A DNA stretch of 64,000 nt, from contig CAJUNR010000024.1 in the NCBI GenBank assembly GCA_910587765.1, forward strand, positions 10,763 to 74,762, written 5' to 3'. Below are positions 8,845 to 17,200 of the stretch, one piece after another. Each line of letters starts with the position of its first letter. The stretch's first letter is position 1. Below the pieces are notes generated by a model. It saw only the letters and a list, made by a program, of their open reading frames with translations. It was not told where the DNA came from and searched no databases. Both the position numbers and the translations under genes were made by a program. This DNA comes from an uncultured Lachnospiraceae bacterium. GTDB taxonomy: Bacteria > Bacillota > Clostridia > Lachnospirales > Lachnospiraceae.

Positions 8845-9393
8845 CTACAGCCGTATCATCGCCAGCACCATCTGCGCCGTCTCAACTATGGAAGTCCCGC
8901 TGTCCATGCTGCATTTCTGCAGGTAGCGGTGCGCATCCTCCTCCGTCATGCGGTTCCGTTCCATAAGAACTTCCTTCGCCTCCCTGAGAATCCGTTTCTC
9001 CGCCTCCGACCTTTTCTTAGGCTGTGAACGAAGTTTCTTCTTCCTGCGCATCTGATTCATGCACATCATCTCCAGCGTGCTCATCAGATCCTGCACTTTC
9101 AGGGGCATCGTCACGCACACGATATCCGGATCAGCGCATTCCGCACAGATCCGGGCGGAGGCCAGGAGCAGCATCTCAAATCCCTCCGGCAGCGAAGCCG
9201 CCAGTTCCCCATAGTACATATCCGGATATTTATAACCGCTGATGATAATCCCGCTGTTCATCATATCAATGCTGTTCAGTACCTGAGAGCCGAGAGTGCA
9301 TACGGCCGCCACGTCATAGCCGTGTCTGACCAGAAGATTACGGATGCTTTTTCCGTCCTCCGCCTTCGGAAACACGATCAGTATACCCGTCAC
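8845..9393 (-). CDS. ANTAR-domain RNA-binding regulator downstream of glnA
   Basis: The 182-residue protein has an N-terminal receiver-like region (ILIVFPKAEDGKSIRNLLVR) that lacks the usual acidic phospho-acceptor pattern, a basic linker (RRKKKLRSQPKKR), and a C-terminal ANTAR domain with EAKEVLMERNRMTEEDAHRY and SIVETAQMVLAM. ANTAR proteins bind paired hairpins and prevent termination. The gene follows glnA by about 40 bp on the same strand, the arrangement known for NitR-type regulators in clostridia. The start is uncertain: GTG at 9393 is eight bases from GGGGAG, while GTG at 9402 is nearly on top of it. Confidence 0.85.
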   Translation of the reverse strand: MTGILIVFPKAEDGKSIRNLLVRHGYDVAAVCTLGSQVLNSIDMMNSGIIISGYKYPDMYYGELAASLPEGFEMLLLASARICAECADPDIVCVTMPLKVQDLMSTLEMMCMNQMRRKKKLRSQPKKRSEAEKRILREAKEVLMERNRMTEEDAHRYLQKCSMDSGTSIVETAQMVLAMIRL

Positions 9394-9433
9394 ACCCCAC
9401 ACTCCCCTTTCTGCATTCCGTCGGACGCATCCG

Positions 9434-10765
9434 TCAGATCCTCAGCAGATAATTCCGGAGTTCCCACTCCGATATCTGCCGGTTGTATGCTTCCCATTCC
9501 CGTCTCTTCGCTTCCGCGTATTTCCGACAGACTTCCTCACCCAAAACCTCCCGCATGAACGGATCCTTCTCAAATTCATCCACCGCTTCCTTCAGGTTCT
9601 CCGGAAGCCTCTCGATCCCCAGTTTCTTTCTCTCCTGCGCGGACAGCGCGTTCATGTTCATATCCATGCTGTCCGGCGGGTCGATTTGATTGCGGATCCC
9701 GTCCAGCCCCGCGGCGAGACAGACGGCAATCGCCAGATACGGATTGCAGGACGGATCCGGAGAGCGCAGCTCGATCCGGGTATCTTTGCCCCGGGTCGCC
9801 GGTATCCGCACCAGCGGAGTGCGGTTTCTGGCCGACCAGACCATATAGGCGGGAGCCTCATATCCGGGGACCAGACGCTTGTAGGAATTGACGACCGGAT
9901 TGAGAATTAGCGTCATTGCCTTCATATGCTTCATCAGGCCTCCCAGAAAATAATACGCCTCCCGGCTCAGGCCGCAGGGATCCCGATCATCCTGAAAAAG
10001 ATTGACTCCGTCCTTTGACAGCGACATATTGATGTGCATGCCCGAACCGTCCGCATCGCTTTTGGGTTTTGGCATGAAAGCGGCATGCAGCCCGTGCCTC
10101 TTGGCAATGGTCTTCACAGCCATCTTGAACGTCATAATATTGTCCGCTGTCGGGAGCGCTTCGTCATACCGGAAATCAATCTCGTGCTGCGCCGGGGCGT
10201 TCTCATGATGGGAGCGCTCCACCTGGAATCCCATCTCCTCCAGCGTCATAACGATATCCCTGCGCGCGTTCTCGCCGAAATCCAGAGGCCCCATATCAAA
10301 ATATCCGGCCTGCTCATGAGTGATGTTCGTCGGCAGTCCGTTATCGTCCAGATGATACAGGAAAAATTCGCACTCCGGTCCCACCTGGAGCGTATAGCCC
10401 TCACCGGCGGCCTCGGACACCACCTTTTTCAGAATATACCTGGGATCACCTTCGTAGAAATTCCCGTCTGGGCGGTACACGTCGCAGATCAGCCTCGCCA
10501 CCTTCCCGTGCTGCGGCCTCCAGGGAAACATGGCAAAAGTCCCGCAGTCCGGATAGAGATACAGATCGCTCTCATCAATGCCGACAAATCCCTCAATGGA
10601 CGAGCCGTCAAACATCACCTTATTGTCCAGCGCGCGTTTCAGATGCCCGGAGGTAATCGCCAGATTCTTCATGCTTCCGAACAAATCCGTAAACTGCAGG
10701 CGGACAAATTCCACATCCTCCTCTTCCACAAATTCCAGTATGTCATTTTTCGTATACTTTCTCAT
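9434..10765 (-). CDS. glnA: glutamine synthetase type I
   Basis: GlnA makes glutamine from glutamate, ammonia and ATP. The 443-residue length fits the GSI-alpha class of Firmicutes, which lacks the adenylylation insertion. Readable signatures include FDGSSIEGFVGIDESDLYL, GPECEFFLY, ENAPAQHEIDFRY, KPKSDADGSGMHIN (nucleotide-binding region) and NRTPLVRIPATRGKDTRIE. GAGGAGG precedes the ATG. The gene is preceded by a strong promoter and a structured 240-nt leader and followed by the ANTAR gene, so control at the RNA level is likely. Confidence 0.97.
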   Translation of the reverse strand: MRKYTKNDILEFVEEEDVEFVRLQFTDLFGSMKNLAITSGHLKRALDNKVMFDGSSIEGFVGIDESDLYLYPDCGTFAMFPWRPQHGKVARLICDVYRPDGNFYEGDPRYILKKVVSEAAGEGYTLQVGPECEFFLYHLDDNGLPTNITHEQAGYFDMGPLDFGENARRDIVMTLEEMGFQVERSHHENAPAQHEIDFRYDEALPTADNIMTFKMAVKTIAKRHGLHAAFMPKPKSDADGSGMHINMSLSKDGVNLFQDDRDPCGLSREAYYFLGGLMKHMKAMTLILNPVVNSYKRLVPGYEAPAYMVWSARNRTPLVRIPATRGKDTRIELRSPDPSCNPYLAIAVCLAAGLDGIRNQIDPPDSMDMNMNALSAQERKKLGIERLPENLKEAVDEFEKDPFMREVLGEEVCRKYAEAKRREWEAYNRQISEWELRNYLLRI

Positions 10766-10791
10766 GTTTCCTCCTCATATCGAACATGTAA

Positions 10792-10954
10792 TCGAGCAGG
10801 GTGGATTTCTTTCCTGCCCGCGCATCGGACGCCAGTCAGCTCTGCTGACATTTTTCCTTTGGACGCCCGTTTACAATCGGGCAGGGATGGCTTCTTTCCT
10901 GCCCGCGCATCGGGCGCCCGTCAGCTCTGCTGACATTCTTCCTCTGGGCGCCCG
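10792..10954 (-). repeat. two tandem 85-bp units in the glnA leader, each with two hairpins
   Basis: Unit 1 is 10792-10876 and unit 2 is 10877-10954, with a period of 85 bp and high identity. In each unit, on the sense (minus) strand, one hairpin has GTCAGC-AGA-GCTGAC at its tip within GGGCGCCC-type outer arms, and the second pairs GGGCAGG with CCTGCCC or CCTGCTC. The differences between units (GGGCGCCC versus GGGCGTCC, CCTGCCCG versus CCTGCTCG) mostly keep pairing through G-U wobble. The units lie between the early terminator and glnA. They could be a regulatory RNA structure or a local duplication of an extragenic repeat. Confidence 0.85.
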
Positions 10955-10961
10955 CATGCAT

Positions 10962-10994
10962 AAAAAAGAGCGTACTCCTCCCTCGGAAACGCCC
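10962..10994 (-). terminator. early terminator in the glnA leader
   Basis: On the minus strand GGGCGT pairs with ACGCTC (TTCC and GGAG can extend the stem inside the loop), followed by six T residues at 10962-10967. It begins about eight bases after the predicted transcript start, so it would act as an attenuator for glnA rather than as the end of another gene. Confidence 0.7.
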
Positions 10995-11008
10995 TTGTCT
11001 CTGTCTCA

Positions 11009-11037
11009 AATATAACAGTCCGGATTCTTTTTGTCAA
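11009..11037 (-). promoter_or_regulatory. glnA promoter, consensus-like
   Basis: TTGACA (11032-11037) and TATATT (11009-11014) with a 17-bp spacer on the minus strand. The -35 hexamer lies in TTGTCAA, whose opposite strand also reads as a -35 (TTGTCA at 11031-11036) for the divergent Cys-rich gene, so two RNA polymerases would compete for the same site. Confidence 0.85.
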
Positions 11038-11081
11038 GAATGACTCTTCTGCATAGTCTATAAAAGAAAGGAGTTGAACTT

Positions 11082-11375
11082 ATGAACAGTTGTATCTGGA
11101 TCTTACTGCTTTTACTCTGCTGTAACGGCAGCGGCGGACACAGCCATGGCTGCGGCAGCCGTTGCTGCTGCACCTGCAACCCCTGCGGCGGAAGCTGCGG
11201 ACGCGGCAACGACTGCGGCAATGACGGCTGCGGATGCGGCAACGACAACTGCGGATGTGACTGCGGGATGGGCGGCAATGACGGCTGCGGATGCGAACAG
11301 CCCTCGCGCCCCATACCGCCTCCTCCGCCTCCAAGACCCCCGCGGCCTCCCTATGAGGACTGCGGATGTAACTAA
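11082..11375 (+). CDS. small Cys/Gly/Asn-rich protein with hydrophobic N-terminus and Pro-rich tail
   Basis: The 97-residue product begins with a short hydrophobic stretch (MNSCIWILLLLLCC), continues with a region rich in Cys, Gly, Asn and Asp built from repeats such as NDGCGCGNDNCGCDCG, then a PPPPPPRPPRPP segment and a final EDCGCN. AGGAG lies eight bases before the ATG, which supports real translation. I do not recognise the family. The Cys pattern could bind metal or form cross-links, and the N-terminus could be a signal or anchor, but both are inference. It is divergent from glnA and followed by a palindromic repeat. Reading frames on the opposite strand are low-complexity shadows. Confidence 0.7.
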   Translation: MNSCIWILLLLLCCNGSGGHSHGCGSRCCCTCNPCGGSCGRGNDCGNDGCGCGNDNCGCDCGMGGNDGCGCEQPSRPIPPPPPPRPPRPPYEDCGCN

Positions 11376-11390
11376 GGAAGCGCTGATTTA

Positions 11391-11438
11391 GTTACTGTTC
11401 ACACCCACGCCACCCGGACGCCTGGTGTAAACAGTAAC
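11391..11438. repeat. end-only copy of the GTTACTG-ended palindromic element
   Basis: GTTACTGTTCACACC at the left and GGTGTAAACAGTAAC at the right are inverted copies with one mismatch, enclosing 18 bp (CACGCCACCCGGACGCCT). The same left end occurs at 63947 and related ends bound the larger elements at 45784 and 54416, so this looks like a deletion derivative holding only the termini. The outer flanks GGAAGCGCTGA and TCAGCGTTTCC add a further imperfect inverted repeat. It may end transcription of the Cys-rich gene. Confidence 0.75.
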
Positions 11439-11493
11439 CTGATTCAATCCTCGCTTTCCTCAGCGTTTCCCTGAAAACCCGGGAAGCAGCAAC

Positions 11494-11540
11494 CGGCCCC
11501 GCGGACGGCGCTTTTTGACAAAGCGCCGTCCGCGGGGCCG
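11494..11540. repeat. perfect 21-bp hairpin between two convergent transcripts
   Basis: The arms 11494-11514 and 11520-11540 are exact reverse complements with a five-base loop (core CCCCGCGGACGGCGC). No T-run follows on either strand, so it is not a standard intrinsic terminator. It ends seven bases before the stop of the minus-strand membrane-protein gene at 11547 and may protect or terminate that transcript. Confidence 0.8.
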
Positions 11541-11546
11541 TCCTCA

Positions 11547-13238
11547 TCACAGACCTGCCTCTGTCCGCCCCTCATCCGTGACGAGAAAGAAGACCAGAAG
11601 CGGCGCTCCCAGCATCAGCGGATAGGCGTAGCGGAGCAGCGCCGCCGGGCCCAGAAAACTCGTACCCACATAAGTCCAGAACGGCAGCATCCACAGAAGC
11701 TTTCTGTACTGTCTCCGATAGAGCGCGTACAGCCCGGCATATACGAGCAGCCAGAAATAAAAACCCATGGACAAAAGCTCCCGCAGCACCGGAATCTTCC
11801 GGAAGGAAGCGTCCGTTCCCACCGCCGTATAGTATCGGAACAGTCCGTCCACGACCGGCGTCATCCGCACATGCGGATAGTGCGGGTTGTCTTTCTCGAT
11901 GTCAAAACAGACAAATTCCAGATATTCTTCCGCTGTGCCCGGATACCAGAAGGCCGCCGTAGTGCTCAGCAGCGCATCCACATAAATCTTTTTGTTTCTC
12001 CAGCCGACCGCCGCCCACGTCTTCAGAAATTCCGCCCGATTGTCCGCAAACGCTTCCGTATAAAAGAAATTTTTGATCGGATCGGACAGGGCCGGCGTGT
12101 ACTGCGACAGCGTCTCTTCGCTCATCACCGGACGGATCACATCCATCTCCTCCGGACGGATATCGCCGCCCGCCGTGTACGTGCGTCCCAGCGTCTGCAT
12201 GAGAACACTGTACGCTTCTCTCGCATCCCCCGGCTGCGCGCCGAGCAGACGAAGGCAGGGACCGTTATAAAACTGATACAGCAGCAGAAGCGCCGCCGCC
12301 AGAAGCAGAAGCTTCTTCCAGTACCGTCTCAGCGCCGGAAACAGAAACGGCATGCACAGAAGCAGCGTATGAAACCCGTTGTTACGCAGCAGGAAAAGCA
12401 GCAGAAAGCAGCCTCCTCCCACGCACGCCTGCCGCCGGCCGGAGAAGTATTCCTCCGGTTTCTCAACCATCCGGAAAAGCTGCAGAACGCACAGAAGAAA
12501 GACACCGGAAAACAGCGTGTCTTTGGTCGTATACACGGACATCATCGCGTGGAAGGGAAAAAGGCACAGATAAAGCGCCGTCCCCGCGCGCAGCCAGACG
12601 GGCGCGTTCTCCCGCTCCAGAAACCGGAGCAGCCAGGCGAAAATGCCGGACAGCGCCAGCATCTGCAGGACGCTGCAGACAGCCGCCGCCGTATTGTCGG
12701 AAAGTCCCAGCGTCCTTGTGACGGTGAAAATCCCGCACAGAAATCCCGTATGCAGCAGCGGATGATGCGCCGTCAGCCAGCCGGAGAACGTCCAGCCGAT
12801 CTGATTGGGCGCGTCCGCCGCGAAGATCCCCGGGTATCCGCCCAGCAGCGCAGGCAGAAAACTGACAAAAAAAAGCAACCATGCCGCCGCGAAACGGTAC
12901 CTTCCGTCCTGCAGACGGTCCGCTACGCTTCCCGGAAGGAGGCGCACATCCCTCCCTCCGGACGCCGTTTCCGCCACTGCTGCACTTTTCCCGCACAGAG
13001 CGTCGGTCAAGAGCAGCAGCGCAAGCACCGCCGCCACACTGAATGGCAGACGCAGAATAATCCGGTGCACAATTGTCCGGTGCAGGGGATTCTCCGACAG
13101 TGCCCAGATGCTTCCGTACTGTTTCAGCATATACCCGCAACGGTCAAAGGCGGCAAAAAGTATGCCGCCTGTCCATGCAAAAACCCATATTCGCCGCCAT
13201 GCGCGGCCCGCAACGCTCTTCCCGTCTCTGTCACTCAT
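11547..13238 (-). CDS. polytopic membrane protein (DUF6020-like)
   Basis: The 563-residue protein has a basic N-terminus and about a dozen hydrophobic segments. The extracytoplasmic-type motif GGYPGIFAADAPNQIGWTF followed by LTAHHPLLHTGF resembles the DUF6020 membrane family of Lachnospiraceae, thought to be GT-C-like. The N-terminal membrane half of the large gene at 14264-18529 is of the same general kind (SPYILAKYPGAAMPETLAEM, then NNYYPVVHTVLLG). The start ATG overlaps the end of the upstream GT2 gene by eight bases and has AAGGAG upstream. The role is unknown; context suggests cell-surface glycan assembly. Confidence 0.78.
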   Translation of the reverse strand: MSDRDGKSVAGRAWRRIWVFAWTGGILFAAFDRCGYMLKQYGSIWALSENPLHRTIVHRIILRLPFSVAAVLALLLLTDALCGKSAAVAETASGGRDVRLLPGSVADRLQDGRYRFAAAWLLFFVSFLPALLGGYPGIFAADAPNQIGWTFSGWLTAHHPLLHTGFLCGIFTVTRTLGLSDNTAAAVCSVLQMLALSGIFAWLLRFLERENAPVWLRAGTALYLCLFPFHAMMSVYTTKDTLFSGVFLLCVLQLFRMVEKPEEYFSGRRQACVGGGCFLLLFLLRNNGFHTLLLCMPFLFPALRRYWKKLLLLAAALLLLYQFYNGPCLRLLGAQPGDAREAYSVLMQTLGRTYTAGGDIRPEEMDVIRPVMSEETLSQYTPALSDPIKNFFYTEAFADNRAEFLKTWAAVGWRNKKIYVDALLSTTAAFWYPGTAEEYLEFVCFDIEKDNPHYPHVRMTPVVDGLFRYYTAVGTDASFRKIPVLRELLSMGFYFWLLVYAGLYALYRRQYRKLLWMLPFWTYVGTSFLGPAALLRYAYPLMLGAPLLVFFLVTDEGRTEAGL

Positions 13239-14175
13239 TGTTCACAAGCTCCTTGTAGTGCCTGTCCACCTCTATAAGATTCATCTCGAACTCCTGCCGG
13301 TTCCGCTGCGCTCCCGCCGCCAGGATCAAACCGGCAAAGACCGACTGAATCGCCGCCATCAGCCCGAAACCGCATACAATCAGCGTCGGAAACTTGGGAA
13401 CCAGGCCGGTGGAGATATATTCAAGCAACACCGGAATAAAGAACCCGATACTGAGTACGGTCAGCAAAAGCGAGAGGAATCCAAAGAAATGCATCGGTTT
13501 ATAATTCCGGTACAGCCTGGCAATGCTGAACAGTACTTTCGCCCCGTCGGAATAGGTATTTAATTTGGATTCGCTGCCTTCCGGACGGTCCCGATATTCA
13601 ATGACCACGTTCTCGACCTGCATGTTCTTATCCGCCGCGTGGATCGTCATCTCCGTCTCGATCTCAAAACCCTTCGAGAGCACCGGAAACGTCTTCACGA
13701 ACGGATAGCTGAACGCCCGGTAACCGGTCATGATATCTTTGATCTCCGTGTGAAACAGGCGGTTGATCGTCCCTCTTACGAGCGAATTGCCGAAATTGTG
13801 GAACGGCCGCTTGTTTTCCGTAAAATAGGTAGAGGACAACCGGTCTCCGACCACCATATCCGCCTGGCGGAGGAGTACCCGGTTCACCATCTCTCTGGCA
13901 AACTCCGCCGGATAAGTGTCGTCCCCATCTGTCATGATATACACCCGCGCGTCGATCTCGCGGAACATCCGACGGATGACATTGCCCTTGCCCTGCTGAT
14001 ACTCATGGCGCACGACGGCTCCCGCCGCCTCCGCCAGTTCTACCGTACGGTCAGAAGAATTGTTGTCGTACACATAGACGACCGCCTCCGGAAGTACCTT
14101 TTGAAAATCCTGTACGACTTTCTGTACGGTCTTCTCTTCGTTATAACATGGAATTAAAACTGCTATCTGGTCCAA
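13231..14175 (-). CDS. GT2 glycosyltransferase with C-terminal membrane segments (DPM1/GtrB-like)
   Basis: The 314-residue protein begins with the GT2 motif VLIPCYNEEKTVQKVV, shows DGDDTYPAE as the nucleotide-sugar/metal site, and ends with two long hydrophobic stretches (FFGFLSLLLTVLSIGFFIPV and a second around LIVCGFGLMAAIQS). This is the architecture of polyprenyl-phosphate sugar transferases, which would load a lipid carrier for a GT-C enzyme such as the next gene. The start codon is TTG at 14175 with AGGGGGA upstream. A possible -10 TATACT lies at 14210-14215. Confidence 0.9.
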   Translation of the reverse strand: MDQIAVLIPCYNEEKTVQKVVQDFQKVLPEAVVYVYDNNSSDRTVELAEAAGAVVRHEYQQGKGNVIRRMFREIDARVYIMTDGDDTYPAEFAREMVNRVLLRQADMVVGDRLSSTYFTENKRPFHNFGNSLVRGTINRLFHTEIKDIMTGYRAFSYPFVKTFPVLSKGFEIETEMTIHAADKNMQVENVVIEYRDRPEGSESKLNTYSDGAKVLFSIARLYRNYKPMHFFGFLSLLLTVLSIGFFIPVLLEYISTGLVPKFPTLIVCGFGLMAAIQSVFAGLILAAGAQRNRQEFEMNLIEVDRHYKELVNNE

Positions 14176-14263
14176 AATCTCTGTCCCCCTGATCGTTTCT
14201 CTGTATCATAGTATAGCACAACTGTCCGACATTTTCCAAGCCTGTTCTGAAAGTCAGCCTCTT

Positions 14264-17200
14264 TTACTCCTCCTCGGAATGATCTGTCTGCCGGCGGGCG
14301 GCATACGCCGCGCGAAGCAGCAGGAAAAGCAGTAGAAGAAGCAGTAGAAGCAGCAGCGGCAGAAACGAATACCGGAAACCGGATTCGCCTTCCGCGGTCC
14401 GGTCCTCTTCTTCCCCGCTCTCTTTCCGGGACGGGGCCGGAGCCGGTTCCTCCTCTTCTGTCCCCTCGCTTTCCCCGGATATTTCCGTATCCGGGGAGGC
14501 GGGTTCCATCGCATACAGCCAGTTTTCTTCGTCCATCGGCGCCGTCCCGTCGGACGGTCCTTTCTCTGCACCGGAGGACGGGCGGGACGGCGGACGTCCG
14601 GACGGCAGGGAAGGCGAACCGACGCCGGTTTCCCCTTCCTTCCAGCCGCTCTCCTCTGTCTCTTCCCGTCCGCCGCCGGAACCCGAAGAACCCGCGGACG
14701 AACCACTCTTTTTCTCCGTCCCCTCGGTCTTCCACGTCATCCGGTAGGTCTGATCCTCCTCTTCCCCGCCGCTTTCATATGCGGATACGGAGATCCATAC
14801 CTCCTGTTCGCTGCCGGTGCGGTTTTCCCACACAAGCTTCTGCGTCTTCGTACCCGAAGTCCCCTGACGGCCGGACGCAGCGTCTGTCCGCTTTTGCGCC
14901 GGCGCGCCTGTCTTTTCGCCGAGAAGCGTTCCCGTGTGGTCTGCGCTGTCATAAAGCCTGATTTCCGGCGTAAAATTCCGGCCGTCCACCCGCACCGTCA
15001 GTTTTTCTTTCTTTTTCACGGTCAGATGATATCTTCGGCAGCTTTTGCCGGACACCGGATCCTCATACGTCCCGTATTCCGGCAGTATCTCCTCCCCGAA
15101 CGTTCCTTTTTTGTCCTCGATCTCCGACAGCCGCCTGAGAACCTGATAGCGGAACACGGCGCTTTCACTGCATTCGGACTCTCCCCGCAGGACCTTCGCA
15201 CTCAGAACCACCGGATCCTCCTGATATTCCATCCGGATTCCTTCTTCTGTGTACAGCGTACTGTCCGCGCAGGGCTCGCTCCCGTCCAGCGTATAACGGA
15301 TTTGCGCGTCCGCAGTCGCGGTATGCAGCCGGATCCTCGTCCCCTCGCAGACCGCCCGGCCCGTCGGCACATCCGTCTCCGGAGCCGGCAGGGGCGCCTG
15401 CGTCCTGTACCGCTTCAGCATCTCTTCCAGATCAATCATGCCGTAACCGTACAGCGCATCCTTCCCCGGTTCACCCAGATCCGCGGACGTCTCTGCCATA
15501 TGCTCCAGTACCTGCCCCGGACTTAAATTCTCATCCTCGGACAGCAGCAGCGCGGCGGCGCCGGATACGACCGCACAGGCCATGCTGGTGCCGGATTTCT
15601 CCTGATATCCTCCCGGAACTGTACTTTGAATGGCCGAACCGGGAGCACAGAGATCAATCCAGTCTCCATAGTTGCTGTAGGAGGAAGCAAAGGCCACCGT
15701 ATCACCGGACTGTTTCACCGCGGACACCGATATCGTCTCGTCATATCCCGCCGGATAGTACACGGTCGAAGTCGACGCGTTTCCCGACGCGCAGACTACC
15801 ACGATCTGTCTCTCGTTCGCCTCCTGGATTGCCTCATGGAGGAGTTCGTTGGTGATATGATTTCCCCCCATGCTCAGATTGATGACGTCCGCTCCCAAAT
15901 CCGCTGCCTCCCGGATGGCGGCGGCAACCCAACTGGTCATACCTTTTCCTTTTCCACCGGAATTGTCCAGCACTTTGATGGACAGAAGAGCGCACTCCGG
16001 CGCGACCCCCGGACTGCCCGATCTGGCGCCTATAATTCCCGCCACATGCGTCCCGTGTCCATGATTGTCCTGCGCTCCCCGATAGCTCTCGGGAAATGTC
16101 CCGCCCTCTCCGTAAAAGGACGCCGGAACAGCGGTTCCGCTGTAGAGAACCGCGTCTTTGAGCGCCTCATGCTCCGCGTCGATCCCCGTATCCAGAACGG
16201 CCACCTGTACGCCCGCTCCCCGGGTAAGCTCCCAGGCTTTCTCCGCATGAATGGCGGTCAGGTGCCAGGGCGCCTCCGCTTCCTCCGCAGCCGGCAGGTC
16301 AACTTCATACGGTTCGTCCGGATAAAGCCTCACCTCTCCCGCCGCGGTGCGGACAGTCCTCTTTTTCCCGGCCGCGCTCCGCGCTGTTCCTCCTTCCCAC
16401 TCTATGGAAGCAATCCCGTAATAAAAGCCCCGCAGCTCCGCCCCCAGACTCTGCGCGACGCTGCGCGCTTCCTCCTCGCTGTCCGCGTAAAATGCATACG
16501 TTTCCTTTGGCCCCGCCCCCATCAGAAGCGGGCAGACCGTCAGCAGCAGCAAAAGAAACGGCAACCGGCGGCCGCTTCTGCCGGCCGCACGCGAAAGAGG
16601 CTCCGCAGATTCCGCCTCCTGCTCCCTCAGACTGTGCACAGCCATCGGGAGATAGTACGGCACGCAGAACATGATCGGCATAATATATCTCACCTGGTAA
16701 CGAAAAGCCGGCGCCGCGACGCAGACCAGCAGCGCCACCAGCAGCGGGACGGCGGACAAAAGATAACGCTTCTGCTTTCCTCCCGCCCAGAAAGCGATCA
16801 GAAGAATCGTCATCCAGGAGACAAATCCTGTATTTTCAAACCAGTTCACCACCGGCACCCGGGAGAGAAGCTTCGCAGCGCGCTCTACCACCTGCCGCAG
16901 CCCTGCCAGCCGCTCCGGCTGCACGATCTCCCAGCGCACCTCATGTCCCTCAATCTGAGAGGTCATCATGTAGTTGTGCGCATACCCCTCCTGATAGAAC
17001 CAGCCGTAGGCATTATTCATCGTCGCCTGCACCGCGCTGCCCGGGTGACGGAACAGCTGAGCCAGCCAGAGCCGGAAGTAATCCGCCAGATCCCCGGCGG
17101 ACTGCGCGCAATAAGTATATTTCACCGGGTCGGAGGTGACAGGGTCGTAAAGCTCCGCCAGATTCTCGTAATCCAGAACCCGGGAGAGTACCTGCTCCTC

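Noticed and set aside
10792..10954. CRISPR-like array in the glnA leader
   Set aside because: There are only two units with no spacers; each unit is itself a pair of hairpins.
11146..11391. Ala-rich 81-residue frame overlapping the Cys-rich gene
   Set aside because: It is a low-complexity shadow in the +1 frame without a ribosome binding site.
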